A stretch of 64,000 bases of DNA from Larix kaempferi (Eukaryota > Streptophyta > Pinopsida > Pinales > Pinaceae): assembly GCA_027924585.1 (NCBI GenBank), contig BSBM01000007.1, positions 6,774,001-6,838,000 of the forward strand. Direction: 5' to 3'. Positions 52,948 to 64,000 of the stretch are shown here, piece by piece. The position numbers were made by a program, and so were the translations under genes. The stretch's first letter is position 1; the number at the start of each line of letters is the position of its first letter. Below the pieces are notes generated by a model that saw only the letters and a list, made by a program, of their open reading frames with translations, did not search any database and was not told where the DNA came from.

Positions 52948-54869
52948 CTTCCTCTTACCAATGAAGGTGTTCTGCACCACTCCCAACTTGTCCCTGAAGA
53001 AGACAAACTTGCCCCGCTCCAAGGATTTTGTCAGAATGTCTGCAACCTGCTCATCAATGGAAATGTATTGTAATTCCACGACTCCTCTCTAAATATAGTC
53101 TAGGATAAAGTGGTACTTGATCTCTATGTGCTTTGACCTGTTCTGAAAAACTGGATTCTCAGATAGTTGGATGCAACTCTGATTGTCACAATATATCACT
53201 GTGGGTCTCAGCTCCTGATCAAATAAATCTACCAATAAATTGCGAAGCCATAGTGCCTCGCAACTAGCCAGATTGGATGCCATGTAATCAGCATCAGCAA
53301 AACTCAAAGCAACAGACTTTTTCTTCTGACTGAACCATGACACTACTGTCGAGCCGAAACTGAAGCAACAACCGGTAGTGCTCCTCCGATCCATCACACT
53401 GCCTGCCCAATCTGAATCCGTGAAGCCAACCAAACTAACTCCACCCGAACTCCTGTAGTCCAAACCAAAATCCACTGTCACTGCAAGATATCTCAACACA
53501 TGTTTTGCGGCTGTCCAATGCACTCTCCTAGGCTCCACCATGAACTGACTGAGAGTGTTCACCACAAAACATAAGTCTGGCCTGGTGTTGACTAGATACA
53601 TCAATGAACCAATGAGCTGACGATATAATGTAGGATCTACCAACTCTCCCTTAGAAGCATGAAGTTGCTCTTAGATAGTAATCATAGGCGTGGACATAGG
53701 TCTCCAGTCCTCCATCTGAAATATCCTCGGAATATGTGCAACATACTTTCCTTGTCCCAAGAAAATATGACCAGGCTCCTACCAAACCTCCATCCCCAAA
53801 TAATAGTGCATCAACCCAATATCTGTCATCTCATACTCTGAAGCAAGATCTCTCTTGCAAGATGCAATGAGATGCTCCTCCCCTGTGATAAACAAATCAT
53901 CAACGTACAACAGAAGAATGAGTGGATCCCCATGAACCACAATGAAGTAAAGATTGGGATCCGCCTCACTCTTTTGAAATCCCATTGACATCAGATATGC
54001 ATCAATCCTGGAATACCAAGCTTGAGGAGCTTGCTTCAGACCATAAAAGGCCTTCTTTAGCCTGCACACATGAGAATCCCTCCCATGAACCTCAAAGCCC
54101 TGGGGCTGCCCCAAATAAACCTCCTCCCGCAGAAGCCCATTGAGAAATGTGGTCTTCACATCCATCTGGTGGATCTTCTAACCCATCTCTGCTGCCATGG
54201 AAATCACTGCTGTAATAGAATAATATTGAGCAACCGGTTCAAAGGTCTCATCATAATCTACTCCCTCTATCTATGAAAACCCTCATGCCACAAAATAAGC
54301 CTTGAACTTCTCCACACTACCATCTGTAGCATGCTTCACCTTGTAAATTCACTTGGAAGTCACCACTAACTTCCCCTCTGGTCTTGGTACAATCTCCCAT
54401 ACATCATTCTTCATGATGGAATGGTACTCTTCCATCATGGAATCTCTCCAAACCTGATGTTGAGAGGCCTCCTCAAAAGTAGAAGTCTTTGAATCATGAA
54501 GACTAGCAACAAGTGCCATACCCAATCTGTCAGGCATCACAACTGTCCTAACTGGCTCCTGGGGCCTACCAATTGACTCTGCTTCCTTCAAGGTAACACA
54601 AATCCATTTAGGCTTCCTCTTCCCTGAAGGTGGCTCCCAAACTGGTCTATCCTCATTTGAAGAACTGCTAGAAGTAGATGGCCCAACAACCTGTGAACCA
54701 GTAGCTGATGAAATAGCCACTGGTGAACTCAGTGATCCAGAAGCTGCAGCTGGTGAACCTGTGACCTGAGATCCATAACCTATCCCCGAAATACCTACTG
54801 GCTATACCACTGTACCTGTAGAACCTGTGCCTATAACTTGTGGCCTAGTCACTCTGGAAACTTGTGATC
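52948..54869 (-). pseudogene. Copia reverse transcriptase and RNase H of RLC-8
   Basis: From the right: a Ser-rich linker, WRDSMMEEYHSIMKNDVWEI at ~54400, then VPRPEGK. Stops follow (W codon to TAA near 54348 and others to 54178). The main RT block is 53779-54165: MDVKTTFLNGLLREEVYL, GLKQAPQAWYSRIDAYL and the intact active site LLYVDDLFITG, HYYLGMEVW. After two stops, GSLMYLVNTRPDLCFVVNTL and the RNase H parts GFTDSDWAGSVMDRRSTTG and IYCDNQSCIQL...SKHIEIKYHFILDYI. It ends VADILTKSLERGKFVFFRDK just before the purine tract. Few lesions (about eight stops), with RT and RNase H catalytic residues kept. Confidence 0.87.
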
Positions 54870-56338
54870 TGTTGGGCCCTGGAAATGCCCATTTTTGACC
54901 ACACCTATTTCATCATTTTTCCCTGTTATACCCTAGTTTCATAAACCATATACATGCCTTTTTCCAGAACAATCAACAATCTTGACAAGGTATAATTTAT
55001 TATTGCTTCATTTAATTAAATTCCTAAGATTGTTATGGTTATGAATTCTAGCCTTTGATTTATGATAACTTGTGTTGATTTCATTAAGTTAAGATCAAAG
55101 CACAAGTGTATCAGCCACAATGCCTTGGGAAAGAATCGTGTGTGGTGCCAGCTGTTATTGATCCTTCATATCCAAAGGGACAACGCATCTCTCCATGTGA
55201 GGCTGTAACATGTTGCTGAAATAGAGCATAGCTACAACAGATAGGACGCTTACCAATTTGTTAAACCGTTGATCCATTGACTGCCAGAGTAACAACATCC
55301 TTCATGATTAATGACCTCTTTCATTATGGCTGTAATAGTTTAGCTGTAACTCTGCAGCACAAAGATCAAAGATCTTCATTGGTGCACAAAATTAGTGGAT
55401 CACGAACTGTATTTTGCATGTATAAATATGGGAAGGCTTTCAAAGTCTGGGGTTGGTGAATTATCATTTTGTACGGGCTGTAACAGAGACTGATACTGTG
55501 GATTACCATCTTTTAATGAAGAGCAGAGTTATTTCCATTTCTGTGTCTTAATTTGTGGTAGTTCACGACATCTTTGTTAGAAGGCAAGGGCCCGCCTTCT
55601 CAAAAATATTGCCGAGTTAAGTAGGTAGTTAGATTTATTTCCCATTGTGTGTTTGTGGAATTGCATTAGGCGTATTTCTTATAGCTGCAGCGGAGATTTA
55701 TAATTGCATTCTTTATTGGTAGTTTATTCTCTACATTATGAATAGCTGCAACTGTGTGGTGTGATAGTCGACTGTGTAGGTTAGTTTTGATTATGCATGT
55801 GTGTTCAGTAGCTGTTACAACCAAGCTCATCTTCCATTCCTTTCAATTTTTTATGCTTCCTAGGATTTCCAATGGTTATGAATTTATAGTTCAGGCTTAT
55901 TTCTTGATTCTGGTTGCTGTTGTATCTTTATTGAATTCATAGATTAGATAGATTGTGATTGAGTAACAGTAGCTACTAGATGGATCATTTTGGTAAGGAT
56001 TTAGTAATGTAGTTTGATAATTATAGGATTTAACTTTTTGCAAAAGTAGTCTAGTTCGTTTTCATTCTTAAATTAGTAACTACTAGGTTGATTTTTGTAG
56101 GAAGGTAGTTGCACTTTGAATTCCTAGATGTACGAGTTAGATTAGTTTCTTTATGGAATGAGTTCGGATGAGCATATAGGTAGGATTATCATCTTCATTT
56201 ATTCAATCAACTGCTGGAAATGTTTATGCATAGATTGTGCTTATTGCCATTGAAATAAAAGACTTCGCTGGGTTTGACAATTTATATTGAGCATCTCGTG
56301 TGTTAGTTGTAATTAATTGACATATACGGTGACCAACA
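54870..56338 (+). repeat. 5' LTR of Athila-9
   Basis: 1,469 bp, TGTTGGGCCC to GTGACCAACA. Supported on one side by the primer site and on the other by the abrupt end of the RLC-8 frame. Confidence 0.82.
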
Positions 56339-56341
56339 TTT

Positions 56342-56359
56342 TGGTGCCATTGTCGGGGA
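56342..56359 (+). promoter_or_regulatory. Primer binding site of Athila-9 (tRNA-Asp type)
   Basis: TGGTGCCATTGTCGGGGA, three differences from TGGCGCCGTTGCCGGGGA, the usual Athila site, explicable as two C-to-T changes and one G-to-A change. Confidence 0.85.
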
Positions 56360-56430
56360 TGGTAATTGATAGACATAGTTAGTAGTTGGTTTTATTTGAT
56401 TTCATTTTAGTTTAATCATTTACAACATGC

Positions 56431-57929
56431 ATGAATATAAGAAAAACAAATCGGGAACCCCCTTTTAATACTAACACTGCAAGTGGAAGAGATCGAGGTC
56501 GTAACGCAGGTCTGGGAAGACTAAAATTTATTGACGATATAATTGCTAAAGCTGACTCTTCTACCAGACCACTGCGGATGTCTACAGGTAGAGGAAATTC
56601 TGTTCCTCCCAATCTTGAGAATTCAGCATCAACAATGGAGAACGCAACTGGACCATTCACTCCCGACGCAGAAAGGAAACCTCCTGAATACAAGGGAAGT
56701 GTTGTGGGTGCACCGGATGGAGAGGAGATTTATCATATCAATGGAACCAAAGTTACTAAAGAAGTGTGGTTGGAGACTCGCTGAGAAGCAGAGGAAGAGA
56801 TAAGGCGAGAAGAAGAAAGGAGGAGAGAAGAAGAAGCAAGGGCAGAGGAAGGACGAATACAGGAATCCATTAAATTTTGCACTCACGACATGGCTAATAG
56901 AGAACATGAAGGCGAGAATGAGCATAGGGAGAACCAGAAAGAAGAAGTGGAAGATAATCATCCTGGTAATACTGTGGCTACATTAGAATTCCCTATCCTC
57001 CAGACACCTGGAGCAGCTCCTATGAAAAACATCTCACCATCAGTTCTCCTGAATTTCCATGGTAAATCTTCTGAAGATCTGATGAATTTCTTTTTGAGTT
57101 TGATATCCTAGGTTGCAGCTATGACTATACCTCTAGTGCTCAGAAGCTGAAACTATTCCCAACCACCTTGAAAGGAAATGCTCTGCGCTGGTTCATGAGT
57201 CTAGGTCGTGAGACCATTACTACTTGGGACCAAATGAAACACACCTTTCTTTCTAAATATCAAGAATATTGTAGAACAAGGGATAGAAAGGAAGAGTTGT
57301 TTAAAATGGTTCAGAAGAAAGAAGAGAGATTGGAAGACTTTGTGGAAAGATTGTTGTACAATTTACAAAGGTCTGGACACACTGAGATTGGAAAAGATGT
57401 ACGTAATATTATTTTGCTATGAGGAATTAGGGAAGATTGCTTTGAAATGTTGAATTTGTTGGGGAAGGGGGACATCTCAAAGGAACACTTCAAGAAGATT
57501 GTTGAATTATGTCGAAGGTACTCAAGGGGATCCTATAGAACTAACAAACGAGACAAAGATTGAGATCTAGATGCCTTCACTTAGAAACAGAAGTTAGCTA
57601 GTGGAGGAGCCACTCGAGCAGAAATAGGCAACTTACTGGAGAATTTTAAATTTGATATGATGAGTTCCATTTCCTCAGAGTTATATGTCTTGAGAGAAAA
57701 ACAAAGGCAAGTAGTAGAAGATCTTACACTCAGTGTATTATGTCCCAAATGTAGGAAAAAGCATGCACTGAAAGAATGCCCGCTGAACAATGCAGAAATA
57801 TGTAGAATATGTGAGTTGGAGCATGACACCAAGGAATGCTACTCACTACCCAAGGTCAAAGCATTTCTGCAGGCATCCACTTCATATGTGGAACAAGCTT
57901 ACTTGATTGCACAAAAGAAACCGTGGTAA
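56431..57929 (+). pseudogene. gag of Athila-9
   Basis: ATG 56431 (MNIRKTNREPPFNTN). The N-terminal part ends GEEIYHINGTKVTKEVWLET, then TGA at 56782. A charged helix follows (EAEEEIRREEERRREEEARA). The gag core begins ISPSVLLNFHGKSSEDLMNF, with a one-base shift near 57090, and continues LGCSYDYTSSAQKLKLFPTT, LKGNALRWFMSLGRETITTW and YCRTRDRKEELFKMVQKKEE. Two knuckle-like sets are at 57741-57835 (CPKCRKKHALKEC, CRICELEHDTKEC). The core is of the plant Athila/Tat gag type and would form the particle. At least four lesions. Confidence 0.82.
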
Positions 57930-58666
57930 CCTCACAATTAAGGTATGAATTAGGATCCATCATTTTTTCTAAATAATATGAATGGGATGAACAACATGAA
58001 TAATATGAATACACAATTCCCTTCACATTATTCTGGTAACTAGTGGCATCCATCTTAGAACCCAGTGCAAAATCCTAATTCCTGGACACCATGGTCGCAA
58101 TAGTCAAACAATCAAGCTCCTTGGAATTCCAACTGGAGAAATTCTTACCAAGGAAATAACTTTCCCCATCACCAGACTCAGTATAAACAATACCCTCCTC
58201 AACAGTTCCTCACCTACAATATCAACAACCACAACTGCAATTCCAAAACAATGCCGCACCTATGAATCCACCACTTTGACCACTACTACCTGCACAACCT
58301 AACCCAAACCCGAACAATAAAGTAGTTCATCAGTTTGAGACTGCCAACATGCCTACGTATTCCATCTCCCAAGTTCCCTACAATGATATACAATTACAAT
58401 CAGGGAGGGTAGTGGAACCCATGGTCACTGAGGATGTTTCATCCCCAGTAGCTGAAACTGGAGTGAATCAACACTTTGAGCATATGGTTGATTCAACAAT
58501 CCTCATTATTGAGGATGCTGATATTCCTACCGAAATAGTAGATGAAACTCAGGAGATAACACACGATGAAGCACAGCCTACACAGTTGACAAGAGAACCG
58601 CCATACCCTGAACGATTGGCCCTGCAAAAAACAATGGAACAACCTTGATTCAATCTCTTAGGGGAA
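57930..58666 (+). pseudogene. gag-protease linker of Athila-9
   Basis: Asn/Gln/Pro-rich sequence with several stops, then an open frame 58349-58648 ending REPPYPERLALQKTMEQP. The string PPYPERL is a usual marker just before the protease in Athila-like polyproteins. No enzyme domain. Confidence 0.65.
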
Positions 58667-59449
58667 TTGAAAAATTTGTATGTCAAAATTACACTGTTAC
58701 AAGCCCTCCATGACGTGCCCATTTATGTTAAGACTGTTAAAGATTTATGTGTCAAGAAACTAGGAAGAAAGCCTAGGTATCCTCCCGCTATCCATGCATT
58801 GGGAAAACATTCCGAATTAATAATGGGGAAGACTCCTGTGGTAAAATACAATGACCTTGGAAATCCTACTGTGATGGCTCACATAGGAAACAAAGAACTC
58901 TCCAACGTCTTGGTAGACTTAGGCACATCTATTAATGTTATGACCATAGAAACTGTGAAGAAACTTGGACTCACTAACCTTCGGCCAACCCTTACCATTT
59001 TAGAATTTGCTGACAGATCGACAATCAAGCCTGAAGGGATCCTAGACGACCTAGTAATCTCTGTTGATTCATGGGAATAGCCTGCAGACTTCTTGGTGTT
59101 ACAGACGAAGTCTCAGTTGGGGGGACACCCACTGATCCTAGGAAGACCGTGGTTGGCCACAGCAGATTCCTGTATCGCCTGTTGGTCAGGATCTATGACT
59201 ATCTCAAACGGAACTGAGATCAAAAGCCTAACCTTATACCCTCTAGCTCGACCAAGCACAGAAGTTGAAAGTCCACTTTGGGTAGATTTGGAGGAGGAGG
59301 AAGGTGTTCAACCATTACTAACGATAGGGAGAGGCTTAAATTTTAAAGATGAAACAAAAGATGATGCTATTAATAGTTTCATCAGTGAGCCCACGTCCGT
59401 CAATAAGCATGTTTACCAGATCCTGGACAGTACATTAGCTGAAACATAA
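58667..59449 (+). pseudogene. Aspartic protease of Athila-9
   Basis: The lead-in has ALHDVPIYVKTVKDLCVKK. The catalytic motif is NVLVDLGTSINVM (D-L-G-T/A-S form of Athila elements) near 58913, aspartate kept. The fold end is GGHPLILGRPWLATADSCI near 59120. One TAG (59078, after SWE) interrupts. It would process the polyprotein. Confidence 0.83.
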
Positions 59450-60340
59450 CAAGAAAATATTTCAGAACAAACTCTAGTCAGTGATGCCAGTATAATTCCA
59501 GTACTCAAGAATTCGAAAAGTGTCCTAGTAGAAATTGAGCCAGGGAAAACATTAAACATCAATCCAAACCTTGTGCCCAGTGAGCTGGAACAGCTGATCA
59601 CTTTGCTGAAACAACATAAAGGAGCTTTCACTTGGGAGTATATAGACATGAAAGGAATTCCTTCTAATCTGTGTACCCATCACATTTATATTAAGAGCGA
59701 ATCTAGGACTGTGTGTCAACTACAACGAAGGATGAACCTGAACTAAGTGACATAGTGAAAGAGGAGATCCAAAATTTTTTGGAAGTAGGATTTACATACC
59801 CGATTTCAGACAGTGAGTGGGTTTCTCCACTCGTGATTGTGCCAAAGAAGAATGGGAAATGGAGGGTCTGTGTGGATTACAGAGAATTGAACAAAGCAAC
59901 GCAGAAGGACCACTGCCCCTTACCTTTTATCGATCAGGTCCTTGATACCTTGTCTGGGAAGAAGTATTTTTCCTTTCTGGATGGCTTTAGTGGCTATAAT
60001 CAAATCCAAATTGCTCCAGACAATCAAGAGAAAACCACTTTCACCTGTCCCTGGGGCACTTTTGCATATAGGGTACTTCCTTTCGGATTGTGCAATGCAC
60101 CAACAACTTTTCAAAGAGTAGTGATTGGAATCTTTTCAGAGATGGTAAATGACTGCATGGAAATTTTTATGGATGACTTCACTCCATACGATAGTAGTTA
60201 TGAAGAAGCACTGAAAAATTTGGAAAAGGTCTTGAAACATTGTGAACAAAGCCAGCTCTCTTTAAGCACTGAAAAGTGCCACATGATGATGAGTGAGGGC
60301 ATAGTTCTGGGGCACTTCATATCTTCTGATGGTATCTAGG
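59450..60340 (+). pseudogene. Reverse transcriptase of Athila-9
   Basis: A tether region with a stop and a shift (LVPSELEQLITLLKQHKGAF near 59570) leads to the frame 59713-60339: VKEEIQNFLEVGFTYPISDS, PKKNGKWRVCVDYRELNKAT, FLDGFSGYNQIQIAPDNQEK and FGLCNAPTTFQ. The active site is IFMDDFTPY (FMDD, the Athila form), intact. It ends at TAG 60337 in SSDGI-stop-VDPSKI, where the family has Glu or another sense codon. Confidence 0.88.
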
Positions 60341-61000
60341 TAGACCCATCCAAAATTAAGGTAATTGAAAATATACCAACTCCTGGAAGACAAAAATATG
60401 TACGTAGCTTCTTAGGGCATGCTAGTTATTACAGAAGATTCATAGAAATTTTTTCCAAACTAGCTTCTCCTCTGTTCACCTTGTTGATGAAGGATGTACA
60501 GTTTGTTTGGAATGATGCATGCCAAACAACGTTTACTGAACTTAAGAAAAGGATGTCTACAACACCTATCTTACGAGGGCCCAAATGGGCTCTACCTTTT
60601 CATATTTCTTCAGATGCTTCAGACACTGCCATTGGAGCAGTTTTATGACATCAGGAAGGTAATGCCCCTTATGCAATTTATTACATTAACAAGAACTTAT
60701 CTCCTGCTGAACTCAACTATACTATCACCGAGAAAGAATTCCTTGCCATAGTTTATGCCATCAACAAATTTAGACACTATATTACAGGATACTCCACTTT
60801 TGTGCACACTGATCATTCTACCATCAAATATTTAATGAATAAACCAATCACGAATGCTAGAGTTACTAGATGGCTGTTACTGTTACAGGAATTTGATATC
60901 ACAATTATTGATAGACTAGGGAAGGAAAACGTTGTTGCAGATTTCTTATCTCGACTTACTAACAGTGATGACAATCTACCAGTCGAAGATTCTTTCCCTG
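60341..61000 (+). pseudogene. RNase H of Athila-9
   Basis: Pieces: VRSFLGHASYYRRFIEIFSK, FVWNDACQTTFTELKKRMST, FHISSDASDTAIGAVL then TGA, NLSPAELNYTITEKEFLAIV, and FVHTDHSTIKYLMNKP with FDITIIDRLGKENVVADFLS. Catalytic residues are recognisable; a TGA at 60646 breaks the frame. Confidence 0.82.
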
Positions 61001-62340
61001 ATGAACATTTGTTTGCAGTATCAGCTCATGCCCCATGGTATGCAGATATTGCTAACTTTTTGGCTGTAGGTAAGCTCCCAATACATCTGTCGAAGAGAGA
61101 AAAAAGAAAAATCATACACCAGAGTACTAGGTATTGTTGGATTGATGGACATCTTTTCTACACAGGGCTTGATTTAGAAATTAGAAGATGTGTTAGAGAA
61201 GGTGAAATTTTTAGTATCCTTAAAGCTTGCCATGATGAACCCTGTGGGGGACACTTTGCTGATAAAAGGACAGGTCATAAGGTCTTGAGAATGGGTTATT
61301 TCTGGCCCACATTGTTCAGGGATGCAAAGAAGTATGTTCAGGCATGTGATAGCTGCCAAAGGATGGGCCAACCCAATAGATTAGATGAAATGCCTTTGTA
61401 GCCATAGCTCGTGGTTGAACCATTTGACAGATGGGTTCTGGATTTCGTAGGGCCTATCAACCCTCCCTCAAAATAGAAAGTTCACATCTTGGTTTGCACA
61501 GATTACATGACCAAATGGGTGGAAGCTATAGCCTTGGTTAAAGCTAATGATCAGGCTGTGATTGATTTCTTGTATGAAGAAATTTTTACTCGGTTTAGAG
61601 TACCCAAGGAAATGATCACATATGGTGGACCGCAGTTTGTGTCTCATAAACTGGAAGCGCTGTTACAAAAATTTCATATTCAGCACAGAATAACCTCGCC
61701 ATATCATCCATAGGCCAATGGCTAAGTGGAGAGTTCAAACAAGGTCATCAAGGCTATTTTGACACAGACAATGAAAAGCCATCGTAAAGATTGAGCTGAG
61801 AGACTTCCAGAGGCACTATGGGCCTATCGCACTACATGGCGTAACACCACTGGTTTTTCCCCATATGATTTAGTGTATTGTAAGAAAGTTGTTTTCCCAA
61901 TTGAATTTGAAATCAGATCTTTGAAGATAGCTATAGAAGAAAACCTTGATTTATCAGAAGCACAGAGGAACCGATTGAATCGGCTTAACGAATTGGATGA
62001 AAAGCGCACAATAATAGTAAATCATACAACTTTAATCCAACAAAAATGCTCTAAATGGCATGATAGATTCATAAAGAAGAAAGTCTTCTAGGAAGGAGAC
62101 TGGGCTCTGTTATATGATTCACAGTTTAAGAGGGATTTCAAGGGCAAGCTACGCACTCGTTGGTAGGGACCTTATCAAATAGATCGAGTATTTGACAATG
62201 GAACAATATGATTGATCACCATTGATGAAAACAAGACACCATTATTTGCAAATGGTCATCGACTGCGACTATATCACAAACCGATCTCAAAAGATACTTT
62301 CGTTTCACATGTTGCAGATGATCCAGAATATCAGTTAACG
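61001..62340 (+). pseudogene. Integrase of Athila-9
   Basis: The zinc region is in 61200-61360 (ACHDEPCGGHFADKRTGHKV, CDSCQRMGQ). The core starts RWVLDFVGPINPPS then TAG, and continues TDYMTKWVEAIALVKANDQA. The second catalytic site reads EMITYGGPQFVSH, where T-D-G-G is normal, so Asp has become Tyr. Glu is kept in VESSNKVIK after two stops near 61712-61724. The C-terminal part (WAYRTTWRNTTGFSPYDLVY, FPIEFEIRSL, then GDWALLYDSQFKRDFKGKLR after TAG) reaches WGPYQ-like sequence with TAG for the Trp at 62164. Not functional. Confidence 0.83.
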
Positions 62341-62640
62341 CTAGGGCAGGGATTTTTCTCAACCCCTATGAATTTTTAAGAACTTCAATATCCACACATA
62401 ATTTGTACATAAATAATTTATTTTTCATTCTGTATTTTATCTATTTTTCATTTTGCATTTGATCGGGTTTGTTTTGAAGAATTGTGTGCAGGAATTAACT
62501 GGAGGAACAATAGTCGTGACCGGGCTAGATGATTGCAGACACCTTACATTGTTTCCTGATTTAATAAATCTCTTTTGAAGAAGATGGATGATTCGTTAGT
62601 TTTCAGCAGCTAGCTGAAAAATCTACCTGTTACTCATTTT
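62341..62640 (+). other. 3' non-coding region of Athila-9 before the tandem array
   Basis: T-rich; no frame or known motif seen. Confidence 0.5.
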
Positions 62641-63170
62641 GCACAGCTACGACTCCTTACCTTGCTCATTCTTCTAATTTTCGCAGCTGTAACTCTACTA
62701 TTTTCCATTCACTTCACTTTTCCAGCAGCTGCGACTCCGCTACTTTGGCTTATTTTACCAAGTTTCGCAGCTACAACTCCACTATTTTTATCATTTTCTC
62801 CTTTTTCCAGTAGCTGCGACTCCACCACTTTTGCTTATTCCGCCAAGTCTAGCAGTTGCGACTCCGCTATTCCCATTTCATTTTCGCCTTTTTCCAGCAG
62901 TTGCAACTCTGCCCCTTTTGTCTATTCCACCAAGTCTGGTAGTTGCGACTCCGCTATTTCCATTTCATTTTCTCCTTTTACCAGCAGCTGCAACACTGCT
63001 ATTCTTACCTATTCCGCCAAGTCTAGTAGTTGTTATTCCGCTATTTTTGCCTTTTCTCCAAATTTTTGCAGCTGGAACTCCGCCATATTTCACCGAACTC
63101 TGATCAAGTCTTCATTCTTAGCTCCTCTTATTCATCAATTGCAACTCCGCTAGATTTTCTGCCTTTTAGA
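62641..63170 (+). repeat. Tandem array in the 3' region of Athila-9
   Basis: About nine half-units of 50-60 bp each carry a core GCAGCTGCGACTCCGCTATTT (varied). They alternate between spacers of the TTCATTTTCTCCTTTTTCC and TATTCCGCCAAGTCT kinds, so the true period is a ~115-bp dimer. Tandem arrays between integrase and the 3' LTR are typical of Athila/Tat elements and are a known source of satellites. The long ORF across it (62662-63153) is an effect of the repeat. Confidence 0.8.
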
Positions 63171-64000
63171 ATAGTCTCGCCGCTAATGATCTAACCTGGT
63201 TCTAATTTAAATGATGACTCCACAGCTCGAATCGCAGTCTGTCAAGAACGATGATAACTATTGGACCATCCTACGTACCTGTCAGCATGAATGCACGTAT
63301 TAGCCTATATTGGATAAAACTCTCTATGGCTTGGGAATACCACAACAGACAGATGACTACCAGAAATCTACTCAATTCTCAAAGCAATGCTATTATAAAT
63401 GACAATGTGAAGATAATGGAGAAATGTAACCAACCTCGATCCAATGTTTGATGTAGATCCCTGTTGGAGCTTTCAATCCATGCACATCCAAGCACTTGTA
63501 ATCTGCAAATTAGTCTTGACAACCAATATCTAACAAGTACATGTGATATATAAATGAAATTAACATTATCAATAACAATGGTCCATAATATCATAAGAAA
63601 ATGTAACCCAATGTACAATAAATGACATTCACACCATGAATGGACGAGAATATGAGTATTTCTATTAATGAACAAGAAGAAGTACAGAGTGATACGACCT
63701 CTTGTCGGCAACCAATCTGAACCAAAGATCTAGATCAATCCACTTTTGCCTCCACCACTTCAATCCTCCATGAATGGCAAACTCAAACTAGAAAGGAGTT
63801 TGGAAGGTGAACATAAATGGTTCACAACTACAAGGATCAATGAGTGCAGACTCAAGATAGGGAAAAAATCCACTAGAGTTCTCTTACGATTCTCCTCTTC
63901 CTCCCATCCATAAGCCATATGTGCTCAATATATAGTTATCTCAAAGGTAGGTGAAAGAGCACATCGAGGCGTTACTTGGGCAGATGGAGAGCCAAAGGTC
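63171..64000 (+). other. Window end; probably more of the Athila-9 3' region
   Basis: No conserved coding frame, LTR start or RNA gene recognised. Whether this is still Athila-9 or a further insertion cannot be told from the window. Confidence 0.4.

Larger units (their letters stand above)
51951..54869 (-). mobile_element. RLC-8: Ty1/copia element on the minus strand, 5' part cut by Athila-9
   Basis: Reading leftwards: the end of the RT linker, RT, RNase H, purine tract, then the 3' LTR (51951-52947). Gag, protease, integrase and the 5' LTR are absent; Athila-9 begins at 54870 within the linker before RT. If Athila-9 inserted cleanly, the rest of RLC-8 lies beyond the window. Confidence 0.82.
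54870..64000 (+). mobile_element. Athila-9: Athila-like Ty3/gypsy element, 3' end outside the window
   Basis: 5' LTR 54870-56338, primer site TGGTGCCATTGTCGGGGA, then gag, protease, RT, RNase H and integrase on the plus strand, and a 3' region with a tandem array. No copy of the LTR start (TGTTGGGCCCTGG) occurs again before 64000. Primer site and RT strings (FLDGFSGYNQIQI, CPWGTFAYRVLPFG) place it in the Athila/Tat branch; there is no second RNase H. Confidence 0.87.

Noticed and set aside
62662-63153. 163-codon ORF rich in Ser/Ala/Cys
   Set aside because: It is the translation of the tandem array; repeat units, not codons, explain the pattern, and it lies after integrase in the 3' untranslated region.
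1-64000. tRNA, rRNA, CRISPR array, bacterial operon or riboswitch
   Set aside because: None seen; tRNA-like words are only primer binding sites of retrotransposons, and the sequence is plant nuclear in character.

Overview
The window looks like gymnosperm, most likely conifer, nuclear DNA. It is low in genes and is almost entirely nested, decaying LTR retrotransposons. The best lineage clue is an intact reverse transcriptase-GIY-YIG gene at 24781-26625, inside a unit with 289-bp terminal inverted repeats. Penelope-like elements of this kind in plants are known to me from conifers, where they are called Dryad. The only host-type gene is a spliced fragment at 10302-12632. I see no bacterial operons, tRNA or rRNA genes, or CRISPR arrays.

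Layout. RLG-1 (1-1735, minus): edge of a Ty3/gypsy element with 5' LTR, primer site and an open gag. RLG-2 (1736-10309, plus): degenerate chromovirus with gag, PR, RT, RNase H, IN and chromodomain; its 3' LTR is enlarged by an internal duplication. Host gene (10302-12632, plus): last five exons of a plant gene abutting that LTR. RLC-3: a Ty1/copia element that appears to have received most of the later insertions. Its short LTR and primer site are at 13287-13495, gag/PR/IN remains at 27690-29837, and the start of its RT at 51815-51950.

Into RLC-3 went RLG-4 (14844-27136, minus), a chromovirus whose right LTR holds the Penelope-like PLE-5 (24031-26909). A second insertion into RLC-3 is NA-6 (29838-51814), with two 2,027-bp LTRs, an unfamiliar ORF and no reverse transcriptase. 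NA-6 was in turn split by Tat-7 (32321-47530), which has two 947-bp LTRs and a perfect GTTTA target duplication. Tat-7 is a Tat/Ogre-type gypsy element with a second RNase H and an antisense gene. A third insertion is RLC-8 (51951-54869, minus copia), cut by Athila-9 (54870 to the window end, plus).

How the parts relate. Each LTR element carries gag for particles, protease, RT/RNase H to copy the RNA and integrase to insert it. Nearly all are broken by in-frame stops, frameshifts or lost catalytic residues. The exception is PLE-5, whose 614-codon frame is uninterrupted. NA-6 has no enzymes of its own and would have needed a partner's; its 3' end resembles that of RLG-2.

The strongest candidates for something new are three. 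The first is the NA-6 ORF, whose two halves rejoin exactly in frame when Tat-7 and one TSD copy are removed. The second is the antisense, apparently spliced gene in Tat-7. The third is the PLE-5 copy with its inverted repeats, one-sided extension and 13-bp target duplication. Identifications rest on motifs read by eye; no database search was run.
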